In this document: in pieces, positions 19,998 through 28,515 of the stretch | Layout: the number at the start of each line of letters is the position of its first letter | How positions within the stretch are numbered: position 1 is the first letter of the stretch | From: SZAS-103 sp036496805 | GTDB taxonomy: Bacteria > Pseudomonadota > Gammaproteobacteria > Xanthomonadales > Xanthomonadaceae | Assembly (NCBI GenBank): GCA_036496805.1 | Contig: DASXKN010000012.1 | Span: forward strand, 36,313 to 100,312 | DNA: 64,000 bases | Reading direction: 5' to 3' | Notes under the pieces: generated by a model | Database searches by the model: none | What the model saw: the letters and a program-made list of their open reading frames with translations, nothing else | Told to the model about the DNA's origin: nothing | Made by a program: the position numbers and the translations under genes

Positions 19998-21416
19998 ATG
20001 CTCAACTCGCCCGCACCGGAACTCACCCAGGCGCTGGAATGGATCAACTGCGATCCCGTCGCCCTGCGCCCCCTGCGCGGCTACGTGATCGTGCTGGGTT
20101 TCTGGAGCGCAGGCTCGGCCTACGGCCGCAACCTGATGGACGACCTGCGCTACCTGCAGAAGAAATACGCCGGTGCGCTCCAGGTGGTGGCCATCCACTG
20201 TCCCAAGTTCGATGCCGAACGCGACCCCAAGCTGGTTCGCAAGACCTGCGGGCGGATCGGCGCCGGCGTGCGCGTGGCCCACGATCCCTCCTTCGTCACC
20301 TGGCAGCACTACGGCGTCACCGCGTGGCCGACCTCGGTGGTGATCGACCCCGATGGCCGGGTCAATGCCGTGATCGCCGGCGACTACCACCGCGACGCGC
20401 TCGAATCCCATATCAGGAAGCTGGTGGAGGAGGGCGGCCTCGCGCTCGAGGAGAACCTGTTCCCGCCGCTGAACCCGCTCGACCGCGAGATGCCGCTCTC
20501 GTTTCCTTCGGGCATCAGCCTCAACGACCACCACATGTACATCGCCGACACCGGCCACCATGCGGTGCTCGAATGCACGCACGCCGGGCGGGTGATGCGC
20601 CAGATCGGTTCGGGCACGCCTGAGTTCAACGACGGCGCGGCCCACGTGGCTTCGTTCCGTTTCCCGCGCGGCATCTCGCTGGTGCGCGACATCCTGTTCG
20701 TAGCCGACTCCGGCAACAACGCGTTCCGCCGCGTCCGCCTCGTCGATGGCGACATCCTGACCCTGGCCGGCACCGGGCGCGCCGGCCAGCCGGCGGGCGG
20801 GGTGATCGATCCCGGCCGGAGGATCACGTTCAACCAGCCCTGGTCCGTGGCGGGCACCGAGGACCGCGTCTACATCTCGCTCGCCGGCAACAACCAGATC
20901 TGGATGTACGACCGGGTCAGGAACAGCCTGCAGCACGTCGCCGGTTCCGGCGACCTGGCGCTGGTGGACGGCGACGGCGACCAGGCGTCGTTCGCGCAGC
21001 CGGCGGGCATGGCGCTGGCGCATTCGATGCTGTACGTCGTCGACTCGGGCGCCTCGGCGCTGCGCAGCGTGCAGACGACCGGCGGGCGCGTGCAGACCCT
21101 GCTCGGGCACGGCCTGTTCGAGTTCGGCAATGCGGTCGGCTCGCGCACGGAAACGCGCATGCAGTATCCGCTGGCGGTCGCCAAGGATCCCGACACGGCC
21201 TACCTGTGGATCCTCGACAGCTACAACAACACGATGACCAAGCTCAAGCTCGGCGGCGGCGAAGTGTCGCGCTTCGAGGTGTCGGCCAAGCTGGAGTGCC
21301 CGAGCGCGCTGACCGTCTACGGCGGTGCGCTGTGGATCGCCAACACCAACGCGCACGAAATCCTGCGCGTGGAAACCGCGACCGGCGCCGCGCGGCACCT
21401 GCCGGTGGGCGAATGA
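19998..21416 (+). CDS. NHL-repeat protein with degenerate thioredoxin-like N-terminus (NHLRC2-like)
   Basis: 472 residues, apparently cytoplasmic. Residues ~25-150 look like a thioredoxin fold: a beta-strand ending VIVLGFW, and a cis-proline-type AWPTSVVIDPDG segment. The expected WCxxC is replaced by W36-SAGS, so no redox chemistry is expected. Residues ~165-470 form an NHL beta-propeller with repeats such as FPSGISLNDHHMYIADTGHH, FPRGISLVRDILFVADSGNN and QPAGMALAHSMLYVVDSG. This is the domain order of NHLRC2-type proteins. Function unknown, perhaps a binding platform. It overlaps uvrC by ATGA, so the two share a transcript. Confidence 0.8.
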   Translation: MLNSPAPELTQALEWINCDPVALRPLRGYVIVLGFWSAGSAYGRNLMDDLRYLQKKYAGALQVVAIHCPKFDAERDPKLVRKTCGRIGAGVRVAHDPSFVTWQHYGVTAWPTSVVIDPDGRVNAVIAGDYHRDALESHIRKLVEEGGLALEENLFPPLNPLDREMPLSFPSGISLNDHHMYIADTGHHAVLECTHAGRVMRQIGSGTPEFNDGAAHVASFRFPRGISLVRDILFVADSGNNAFRRVRLVDGDILTLAGTGRAGQPAGGVIDPGRRITFNQPWSVAGTEDRVYISLAGNNQIWMYDRVRNSLQHVAGSGDLALVDGDGDQASFAQPAGMALAHSMLYVVDSGASALRSVQTTGGRVQTLLGHGLFEFGNAVGSRTETRMQYPLAVAKDPDTAYLWILDSYNNTMTKLKLGGGEVSRFEVSAKLECPSALTVYGGALWIANTNAHEILRVETATGAARHLPVGE

Positions 21417-23278
21417 CCCAGGCGCAGCACGCGCCGCCCTTCGACGGCAGGGAATTCGCGCGCCGTCTGACCACCGCACCCGGCGTCTATCGCATGATCG
21501 GCGAGGACGGCGGCGTGCTCTACGTCGGCAAGGCCGCGTCGCTGAAGGCTCGCGTCGCGAGCTACTTCAACAAGGGCGAGCATCCGCCGCGGATCGCCAC
21601 GATGGTGGCGCAGGTCGCAGCGATCGAGGTGACCGCCACGCGCACGGCGAGCGAGGCGCTGCTGCTCGAGAACCAGCTCATCAAGTCGCTGCGCCCGCGC
21701 TACAACGTGATGCTGCGCGACGACAAGAGCTATCCGTACATCCTGCTCACCCAGGAATCCTGGCCGCGGGTCGGCTTCCACCGCGGACCGCGCCGGCAGG
21801 AGGGCCGCTACTTCGGGCCGTATCCGAGTGCAGGCGCGGTGCGCGAGAGCATCGAGGTGATGGGGAAACTCTTCCGGCTGCGCACCTGCGAGGACAGCGT
21901 CTTCCGCAACCGCAGCCGGCCCTGTTTGCAGCACCAGATCGGCCGATGCAGCGCGCCCTGCGTCGGCCTGGTCGACCGCACGCGCTACGACGAAAGCGTG
22001 CACCAGGCCGGCCTGTTCCTCGCCGGCCGCAGCGACGTGCTCGCGCGCGAGCTGACCGCGCAGATGGAGCGCGCCAGCGAAGCGCTCGCCTACGAGGAAG
22101 CCGCGCGCCTGCGCGACCTGCTCGTCGCGATCCGCAACGTGCAGGCGCGCCAGTACGTCGACGGCGAGACCATCGAGATGGACGTGCTCGCCTGCGAGAT
22201 CGCGCAGGGCGTGGCCTGCGTGCTGCTGCTGGCGTTCCGCAACGGCATGAACCAGGGCACGCGCGCGTTCTACCCGAAGCTCAACGGCGCCACGTCCGGG
22301 GACGAGGTGATGACCGCCTTCGTCACCCAGTATTACGCCGAGCAGAAGCCGCCACGCGAGATCGTGCTCAGCCACGCGCTCACCGATGGCGAACTGCTCG
22401 AGGCGGCGCTGTCCGAGCAGGCGGCGCGCAAGGTCGAGATCAAGTCGGCGGTGCGCGGCGATCGTTCGCGCTACCTCGATCTCGCCAGGCGCAATGCGAG
22501 CCTCGCGCTGGCGCAGCAGATCGGCAGCAGCGCCAGCCAGCGCGCGCGCGTGGAGTCGCTGCAGGAACTGCTCGGCCTGAACGCGCCGCCGAAGCGGATG
22601 GAGTGCTTCGACATCAGCCACACCATGGGCGAGGCGACGGTCGCGTCCTGCGTGGTGTTCGACGCGGAAGGCCCGGTGCGCGCCCAGTACCGCCGCTACA
22701 ACATCGCCGGCATCGCGCCCGGCGACGATTACGCGGCGATGCGGCAGGCGCTGGAGCGGCGCTTCCGCCATGCGGGCGAAGGCGAAGCCGTGCTCCCCGA
22801 CGTGCTGCTGATCGACGGTGGACAGGGCCAGCTGCGGCAGGCGATGGACGTGCTGCAGGAACTGGGCGTGCACGGCGTCGAGCTGGTCGGCGTGGCCAAG
22901 GGCGAGGAACGCCGTCCGGGCGACGAGACCCTGATCCGTCCGGATGGCGCCACGCTGCGGCCGGGAGCCGAGTCGCCCGCGCTACAGCTCATCCAGCAGT
23001 TGCGCGACGAATCCCACCGCTTCGCCATCACCGGCCACCGCGGGCGCCGCCAGAAAGCGCGCGAGACCAGTTCGCTCGAGGACATCCCGGGCATCGGCCC
23101 GCGCCGGCGCGCGAGCCTGCTGCGCCACTTTGGCGGGCTGGGCGGCGTGCGCAATGCCGGCGTCGAGGACATCGCGCGCGTGAGCGGCATAGATGCGGGC
23201 CTTGCCGAGCGCATCTACGCCGCCCTGCACGGATCGAGCGAAAGCGGCCGCGCCGCAGCCGGGGTGCGCGCGCCGTGA
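21413..23278 (+). CDS. uvrC: Excinuclease ABC subunit C
   Basis: 621-residue nuclease that makes both cuts in nucleotide excision repair. It has an N-terminal GIY-YIG domain (GVYRM at ~24-28 and LYVGKA), a UvrB-binding UVR motif (~205-240, ERASEALAYEEAARLRDLL), an RNase H-like second nuclease domain (ECFDISHTMGEATVASCVVF, LLIDGGQGQL) and a C-terminal helix-hairpin-helix (LEDIPGIGPRRRASLL). All parts are intact. It lies upstream of pgsA with a GTGA overlap, as in many gammaproteobacteria. Confidence 0.96.
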   Translation: MTQAQHAPPFDGREFARRLTTAPGVYRMIGEDGGVLYVGKAASLKARVASYFNKGEHPPRIATMVAQVAAIEVTATRTASEALLLENQLIKSLRPRYNVMLRDDKSYPYILLTQESWPRVGFHRGPRRQEGRYFGPYPSAGAVRESIEVMGKLFRLRTCEDSVFRNRSRPCLQHQIGRCSAPCVGLVDRTRYDESVHQAGLFLAGRSDVLARELTAQMERASEALAYEEAARLRDLLVAIRNVQARQYVDGETIEMDVLACEIAQGVACVLLLAFRNGMNQGTRAFYPKLNGATSGDEVMTAFVTQYYAEQKPPREIVLSHALTDGELLEAALSEQAARKVEIKSAVRGDRSRYLDLARRNASLALAQQIGSSASQRARVESLQELLGLNAPPKRMECFDISHTMGEATVASCVVFDAEGPVRAQYRRYNIAGIAPGDDYAAMRQALERRFRHAGEGEAVLPDVLLIDGGQGQLRQAMDVLQELGVHGVELVGVAKGEERRPGDETLIRPDGATLRPGAESPALQLIQQLRDESHRFAITGHRGRRQKARETSSLEDIPGIGPRRRASLLRHFGGLGGVRNAGVEDIARVSGIDAGLAERIYAALHGSSESGRAAAGVRAP

Positions 23279-23835
23279 AGATGACGATCCCCACGATCCT
23301 CACCCTGTTCCGCATCCTGCTGGTGCCGGTGCTGATCGCGATCTTCTACATGCCGGTGCAGCCGTGGACGCATTTCGCCGCGACCTTCGTGTTCGTGCTC
23401 GGCGCGCTCACCGACTGGGCCGACGGCTGGATCGCGCGGCGCTTCAACCAGTTCTCGTCGTTCGGCGCCTTCCTCGATCCGGTGGCCGACAAGCTCGCGG
23501 TGACGGTGGCGCTGGTGCTGATCGTGGTGTACCGGCCCACGCCCTGGATGCCGCTGCTGGCCATCATCATCATCGGCCGCGAGATCGCGATCTCGGCCCT
23601 GCGCGAATGGATGGCCGAGGTCGGCCAGGGCCGCAAGGTGAAGGTGAAATGGCTCGGCAAGATGAAGACCATCGTGCAGATGACCGCGATCAGCATGCTG
23701 CTCTACCGCGCCCCGATCCTGACGATGCCGACATTCGACATCGGCCAGGTCCTGCTGGCGGTGGCCGCCGCGCTCACGCTCGCCTCCGGCTACAGCTATC
23801 TGCGAGCGGCGTGGCCTTCGCTGCGGGACCACTGA
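23275..23835 (+). CDS. pgsA: CDP-diacylglycerol-glycerol-3-phosphate 3-phosphatidyltransferase
   Basis: 186-residue membrane enzyme making phosphatidylglycerophosphate. The CDP-alcohol phosphotransferase motif D-x2-DG-x2-AR-x8-G-x3-D-x3-D is visible in DWADGWIARRFNQFSSFGAF followed by LDPVADK. The start is GTG at 23275 overlapping uvrC, or ATG at 23281. tRNA genes follow directly, the same order as uvrC-pgsA-glyW-cysT in E. coli. Confidence 0.95.
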   Translation: MKMTIPTILTLFRILLVPVLIAIFYMPVQPWTHFAATFVFVLGALTDWADGWIARRFNQFSSFGAFLDPVADKLAVTVALVLIVVYRPTPWMPLLAIIIIGREIAISALREWMAEVGQGRKVKVKWLGKMKTIVQMTAISMLLYRAPILTMPTFDIGQVLLAVAAALTLASGYSYLRAAWPSLRDH

Positions 23836-23870
23836 AAACGCCGGCTGCGGCCGTGTGTGGCCTGCAATCG

Positions 23871-23898
23871 TTGACATGGTCCGGTCGATCCGTAAAAT
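23871..23898 (+). promoter_or_regulatory. Sigma-70-type promoter for tRNA-Gly
   Basis: A consensus -35 TTGACA (23871-23876) and -10 TAAAAT (23893-23898) with a 16-bp spacer lie 11 nt before the tRNA-Gly gene. It is the best promoter match in the window. Confidence 0.75.
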
Positions 23899-23909
23899 AC
23901 GCGGTTCAC

Positions 23910-23985
<76 letters not shown>

Positions 23986-23993
23986 GTTTTGAC

Positions 23994-24023
23994 AAAAACC
24001 TCGGCTCGCCGAGGTTTTTTTTT
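23994..24023 (+). terminator. Rho-independent terminator after tRNA-Gly
   Basis: Stem AAACCTCGGC/GCCGAGGTTT with a 2-nt loop, followed by a run of nine T residues. It isolates tRNA-Gly from the tRNA-Cys genes. Confidence 0.92.
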
Positions 24024-24072
24024 CAGCTGTAATTTCGCTTTGGGCTAGAATCCAGCGCGGATTTGCGCCCGG

Positions 24073-24147
24073 GGCCGGGTGGCAGAATGGTTAATGCAGC
24101 GGACTGCAAATCCGCGTGTGCCGGTTCGATTCCGGCCTCGGCCTCCA
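24073..24147 (+). tRNA. tRNA-Cys (anticodon GCA), copy 1
   Basis: 75 nt with encoded CCA. Acceptor GGCCGGG/CTCGGCC (one G-U pair), anticodon loop CTGCAAA, and a perfect 5-bp T-stem GCCGG/CCGGC with loop TTCGATT. A TAGAAT -10-like hexamer lies at 24046-24051. Confidence 0.96.
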
Positions 24148-24213
24148 AACTTCGAGGGCGAGCCCGGACAGATCGCGGCTCGAACGGCTCGAAGCGATAG
24201 AATTCACACCCCT

Positions 24214-24287
24214 GGCCGGGTGGCAGAGTGGTCATGCAGCGGACTGCAAATCCGCGTACGCCGGTTCAATTCCGACCTCGGCCTCCA
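24214..24287 (+). tRNA. tRNA-Cys (anticodon GCA), copy 2
   Basis: 74 nt with encoded CCA, near-identical to copy 1. Differences are a shorter D-loop (GCAGAGTGGTCATGC), TTCAATT in the T-loop, and a C-A mismatch in the T-stem (GCCGG/CCGAC). The mismatch may lower stability, so this copy may be decaying or may be a minor gene. A TAGAAT hexamer lies at 24198-24203. Confidence 0.9.
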
Positions 24288-24320
24288 GATACCGATCCAA
24301 AGAAGTCCACGCAAGTCCCG

Positions 24321-24346
24321 AAGCCCGCAGCGATGCGGGCTTTCTT
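24321..24346 (+). terminator. Terminator-like hairpin after the tRNA-Cys pair
   Basis: Stem AAGCCCGC/GCGGGCTT with loop AGCGAT, followed by TCTT. It ends the tRNA-Cys transcription unit before chrA. Confidence 0.75.
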
Positions 24347-24441
24347 GCGTCTGTCTGAGGCGCCGTCTGCGCTGCTCGCCGCGATGCACGGTCGCCCGTA
24401 TGCTGGAGCGCCTCGATCGGGCGATTGCAGGCGCAGACCTG

Positions 24442-25848
24442 ATGAGTCAGCCATCGGTTACATCCGCTTCCGGCGACACAGCCGCGCGCGATCACGGCAT
24501 TCCTTTCGCGACCGCGGTGCGCGTGTGGACACGCGTGGCATTGCTGAGCTTCGGCGGGCCGGCCGGGCAGGTCGCGGTGATGCATCGCATCCTCGTCGAG
24601 GAGCTGCGCTGGGTCGGCGAAGGGCGTTTCCTGCATGCGTTGAGTTACTGCATGCTGCTGCCGGGTCCCGAGGCGCAGCAGCTCGCGATCTACCTTGGCT
24701 GGTTGCTGCATAAAACGCGCGGAGGACTCGTCGCCGGCGGCCTGTTCGTGCTGCCGGGATTCCTCACGATCATGGCCCTGTCGTGGCTGTACGCGCTGTA
24801 CGGCCACGTCGGCGTGGTCGCGGCGCTGTTCTTCGGACTCAAGGCGGCCGTGCTGGCGATCGTGGTGCAGGCGATCGTGCGCGTGGGCTCGCGCGCGCTG
24901 AAGACCTGGCCGATGCGCCTGCTCGCGTTGGCGAGCTTCGTGGCCATTTTCGCCTTCGGCCTGCCGTTTCCGTTGCTCGTGCTGGCCGCTGCCGCGATCG
25001 GTTATGCGAGCTATCGCGCGGGTTCGAAAGCCTTCGTCCCGGCCAGCCACGGATCGACCCGCGGCAAGGACTACGCGGACGAGGATTCCGCACTCGGCGC
25101 GCAGATCCCCGCGCATGCGCGCCCCGACCTTGCCTGGTCGCTGCGCGTCGGCGCCTGCCTGCTGCTGGCCTGGCTGGTTCCGGTCGGCCTGCTGTGCGCG
25201 TACTCCGGCAACGCGGGCGCATTCCGCGACATCGCGGTGTTCTTCTCCAAGATGGCGGTGGTGACCTTCGGTGGCGCCTACGCGGTGCTCGCCTATGTTG
25301 CCCAGCAGGCCGTACAGCACTACCACTGGCTCAATCCGGGCGAGATGCTCGACGGCCTGGGCATGGCCGAGTCGACGCCGGGTCCGCTGATCATGGTCGT
25401 CCAGTTCGTCGGCTTCATGGGCGCGTGGCGCAACCCGGCGGGACTGTCGCCGCTGCTGGCGGGAACCCTCGGCGGCGTCCTCACGACCTGGGTGACCTTC
25501 GTGCCGTGCTTCCTCTGGATCTTCGTCGGCGCGCCCTTCATCGAGCGCCTGCGCGGCAACGAGGCGCTCGCGGCCTCGCTGGCCGCAATCACGGCGGCGA
25601 TCGTCGGCGTGATCGCGAGCCTCGCGTTCTGGTTCGCGGTGCATTTCCTGTTCGCCGCGACCCGGGTGCAGGCGCTGCCCGGGATCGCGATCGACCTGCC
25701 GGTACCGGAATCGATCCGCTGGCCGGCCCTGGCCCTCACTGCATGCGCCTTCACTGCCGCCTTCGTGCTGAGGCTGCCGACAATGGTCGTGCTGCTGGCT
25801 TCGAGCCTGCTGGGCATCGCGGCGTACCTGTTGCTGCCCGGGCTCTAG
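24442..25848 (+). CDS. chrA: Chromate efflux transporter, ChrA family
   Basis: 468-residue long-chain CHR-family membrane protein with two homologous halves. The first has FGGPAGQVAVMHRILVEELR and SYCMLLPGPEAQQLA. The second has FGGAYAVLAYVAQQAV and GMAESTPGPLIMVVQFVGF. These paired FGG and PGP motifs define the family, which exports chromate using the membrane potential and may also carry other anions. The start is ATG 24442; an in-frame ATG at 24400 is an alternative. It lies between tRNA-Cys and tRNA-Leu, a spot where E. coli has no gene, which suggests insertion. Confidence 0.9.
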   Translation: MSQPSVTSASGDTAARDHGIPFATAVRVWTRVALLSFGGPAGQVAVMHRILVEELRWVGEGRFLHALSYCMLLPGPEAQQLAIYLGWLLHKTRGGLVAGGLFVLPGFLTIMALSWLYALYGHVGVVAALFFGLKAAVLAIVVQAIVRVGSRALKTWPMRLLALASFVAIFAFGLPFPLLVLAAAAIGYASYRAGSKAFVPASHGSTRGKDYADEDSALGAQIPAHARPDLAWSLRVGACLLLAWLVPVGLLCAYSGNAGAFRDIAVFFSKMAVVTFGGAYAVLAYVAQQAVQHYHWLNPGEMLDGLGMAESTPGPLIMVVQFVGFMGAWRNPAGLSPLLAGTLGGVLTTWVTFVPCFLWIFVGAPFIERLRGNEALAASLAAITAAIVGVIASLAFWFAVHFLFAATRVQALPGIAIDLPVPESIRWPALALTACAFTAAFVLRLPTMVVLLASSLLGIAAYLLLPGL

Positions 25849-25892
25849 CCGCCGCTTCCGCAGGACCCGTGCTTGCGGCACCATGCCCGCAG

Positions 25893-25979
25893 GCCCGGAT
25901 GGCGAAACTGGTAGACGCAAGGGACTTAAAATCCCTCGACCGCGAGGTCATGTCGGTTCGATCCCGACTCCGGGCACCA
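25893..25979 (+). tRNA. tRNA-Leu (anticodon UAA)
   Basis: 87 nt with encoded ACCA end and a long variable arm (CGACCGCGAGGTCATG region). Acceptor GCCCGGA/TCCGGGC, anticodon stem-loop GGGACTTAAAATCCC. In E. coli the equivalent leuZ lies directly after cysT; here chrA separates them. Confidence 0.96.
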
Positions 25980-26002
25980 CATCGGCATGCAGGGGGTTTG
26001 CG

Positions 26003-27643
26003 ATGCGTTTTTTCCTGACCGCGCGGTTGCTCGGGTTCGCGACCTGTGTCGTGCTGTTCCTGGCCTGCTGCGCGGGAATATGGTGGAACCCGGCGTGGGC
26101 GTGGGGCGCGATCGTGTTCGGCGCGCTGATCGCTGTCGGCATCCACGACATCGGCCAGCGCCAGCGCGCGGTGAGCCACAACTATCCGATCCTGGCGCAC
26201 TTCCGCTATTTCCTGGAATCGATCGGGCCGGAGATCCGCCAGTACTTCATCGAGCGCGACACCGAGGAGAACCCGTTCTCGCGCCTGCAGCGCTCGGTTG
26301 TCTACCAGCGCGCGAAAGGCGTGCGCGACACGCGACCGTTCGGCACCCAGATCGACGTGTACGCGAACGACCACGAGTGGATGAATCATTCGATCGCGCC
26401 CACCCACATCGCCTCGCACGACTTCCGCATCGTCATCGGCGAGGGCAGGGCGCAGCCGTATTCGGCGAGCGTGTTCAACATCTCGGCGATGAGCTTCGGC
26501 TCGCTGTCGGGCAACGCGATCCGCGCGCTCAATGGCGGCGCTAAGAGGGGCGGCTTCTACCACGACACCGGCGAGGGTTCGATCTCGGTGCACCATCGCG
26601 CCAACGGCGGCGACCTGGTGTGGGAAGTCGCTTCGGGTTATTTCGGCTGCCGCAACGACGACGGAAGCTTCAGCGCGGAAAAGTTCGCCGCGAACGCGCG
26701 CGATCCGCAGGTGAAGATGATCGAGATCAAGCTTTCGCAGGGCGCCAAGCCCGGCCACGGCGGCGTGCTGCCGGCGGCGAAGGTGTCGAAGGAGATTGCG
26801 CAGGCGCGCGGCGTGCCGCAGGGCGTGGACTGCATTTCGCCCTCGAAGCACAGCGCGTTCTCGACGCCGGTCGGGCTGCTGCAGTTCGTCGAACAATTGC
26901 GCACGCTCTCGGGCGGCAAGCCGACCGGCTTCAAGCTGGCGATCGGCCATCCCTGGGAATGGTTCGGTATCGCCAAGGCGATGGCGCAAACCGGCATCGT
27001 GCCCGACTTCATCGTGGTCGATGGTGGCGAGGGCGGCACCGGCGCGGCGCCTGCGGAGTTCATCGACCACGTCGGCGTGCCACTGCGCGAGGCCTTGCTG
27101 CTGGTCCACAACACCCTGGTCGGACTGAACCTGCGCGGCAACATCCGGATCGGCGCGGCCGGCAAGATCACCAGCGCCTACGAACTGGCGCGGATCATTG
27201 CCTTGGGCGCGGACTGGTGCAACGCCGCGCGCGGCTTCATGTTCGCGGTCGGTTGCATCCAGTCGCAGAGCTGCCACACCGACCGCTGCCCGACCGGCGT
27301 GGCCACCCAGGACCCGCTGCGGCAGAAGGCGCTGGACGTCGACACCAAGGCGATGCGCGTGTTCCGCTTCCACGAGAACACCCTGAAGGCGCTGAAGGAA
27401 CTGCTGGAGGCGGCCGGCTTGAACCACCCGCAGGAACTCGGCCCGGAACACATCGTGATGCGCGTTTCGCCCACCGAGGTGCGCTCGTTCGCCTCGCTGT
27501 ACAACTACCTCGAGCCGGGCGTGCTGCTGGTCGGCGCGCCGAAACACCATGCGGTGTTCGAGGAGTTCTGGGAAGCGTCGAGCGCGGAAGCCTTCGCTCC
27601 ACCGGCATCGATGGTGGCCTTGCGCGGCAGCAAGCTGCTGTGA
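26003..27643 (+). CDS. FMN-binding glutamate synthase-related protein
   Basis: 546 residues. Two N-terminal hydrophobic segments (about 8-25 and 30-46) anchor it in the membrane. The rest is the FMN-binding central domain of glutamate synthases: FNISAMSFGSLSGNA, KPGHGGVLPAAKV, FIVVDGGEGGTGAAP and a cysteine cluster CIQSQSCHTDRC for an Fe-S centre. The amidotransferase domain of true GltB is missing, so it cannot use glutamine by itself. Family members are common but their reaction is not established. A GGGGG-rich ribosome-binding site precedes the ATG at 26003. Confidence 0.85.
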   Translation: MRFFLTARLLGFATCVVLFLACCAGIWWNPAWAWGAIVFGALIAVGIHDIGQRQRAVSHNYPILAHFRYFLESIGPEIRQYFIERDTEENPFSRLQRSVVYQRAKGVRDTRPFGTQIDVYANDHEWMNHSIAPTHIASHDFRIVIGEGRAQPYSASVFNISAMSFGSLSGNAIRALNGGAKRGGFYHDTGEGSISVHHRANGGDLVWEVASGYFGCRNDDGSFSAEKFAANARDPQVKMIEIKLSQGAKPGHGGVLPAAKVSKEIAQARGVPQGVDCISPSKHSAFSTPVGLLQFVEQLRTLSGGKPTGFKLAIGHPWEWFGIAKAMAQTGIVPDFIVVDGGEGGTGAAPAEFIDHVGVPLREALLLVHNTLVGLNLRGNIRIGAAGKITSAYELARIIALGADWCNAARGFMFAVGCIQSQSCHTDRCPTGVATQDPLRQKALDVDTKAMRVFRFHENTLKALKELLEAAGLNHPQELGPEHIVMRVSPTEVRSFASLYNYLEPGVLLVGAPKHHAVFEEFWEASSAEAFAPPASMVALRGSKLL

Positions 27644-27774
27644 AAACTGAACAGCGGACCGTGACGCATTGTGGGAAATGGGCGTCCGGGGCGCGTAAAA
27701 TGCCCAGTTGGCAAAAGCCGGCTTGAGGCAGGCTGTCCAGTACGGCTTGCTCTCCTGGAGGCGGCATACTACGC

Positions 27775-28494
27775 ATGCGCAAATCGCTTTCATCGCTCGC
27801 TTGCACCGTCCTGCTGCTATGCCTGCTGCTGGTCGGTTGCGCCAGCGAACCGGCGCTTGTCACCACCAACAGCCATGTGCAGGTCGCGACCGGGGCACTG
27901 CCGGCTCCCGGTCCCAGGGCCGCGTACCAGAACGCTTCCGAATACCGCATCGGACCGCTGGACCTGCTGACCATCACGGTCCTGGGCGTGCCCGAGCTGA
28001 GCCAGGACGTGCGCGTGAACGCCGCCGGCGAGTTTTCGCTGCCGCTGATCGGCGCGGTGCGTGCCGGCGGCAGGACGGTCGAGGAATTGCAGGCGGAGCT
28101 TGCGAAGAAGTTGTCGGAGGGCTACCTGCAATCCCCGCAGGTGACCGTCTTCATCAAGGAATACACGAGCCAGCGCGTCACCGTGGAGGGCGCCGTCCAG
28201 AAGCCGGGCGTGCTTCCATTGACCGGGCCGACCACCTTGCTGCAGGCCGTCGCCGGTTCGGGCGGCCTGGCCGACCTCGCCGATCCGCGCGGCGTGGTGG
28301 TCTTCCGCACGATCAATGGGCAGAAGATGGGCGCAGTGTTCGATCTCAATGCGATCCGCCGCGGCGCGGCGGACGACCCGCAGCTCTACGGCGACGACAT
28401 CGTCGTGGTCGAGGTATCGGGATCGAAGAGCAAGCTGCGCGAGTTCATCCAGGCTTCGCCGTTGTTCTTCGTCTTCCACGCTGTCGGACTTTGA
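27775..28494 (+). CDS. Polysaccharide export lipoprotein, Wza/GumB-like (OPX)
   Basis: 239-residue outer membrane polysaccharide export protein. The signal peptide ends in the lipobox LVGC with C22 lipidated. The Poly_export domain (~58-140, YRIGPLDLLTITVLGVPELS) is followed by an SLBB domain (~143-225, VTVEGAVQKPGVLPL). The short length resembles GumB more than Wza. First gene of the polysaccharide locus; a TAAAAT hexamer at 27696-27701 may be its -10 box, but no good -35 lies 16-18 bp upstream. A GGAGG occurs 13 nt before the ATG. Confidence 0.92.
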   Translation: MRKSLSSLACTVLLLCLLLVGCASEPALVTTNSHVQVATGALPAPGPRAAYQNASEYRIGPLDLLTITVLGVPELSQDVRVNAAGEFSLPLIGAVRAGGRTVEELQAELAKKLSEGYLQSPQVTVFIKEYTSQRVTVEGAVQKPGVLPLTGPTTLLQAVAGSGGLADLADPRGVVVFRTINGQKMGAVFDLNAIRRGAADDPQLYGDDIVVVEVSGSKSKLREFIQASPLFFVFHAVGL

Positions 28495-28515
28495 AACCGC
28501 TACACGGGACACTCC

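Noticed and set aside
27660..27774. Promoter for the polysaccharide locus
   Set aside because: TAAAAT at 27696 is a fair -10 box, but the nearest -35-like TTGTGG gives a 21-bp spacer, so it was not listed as a feature.
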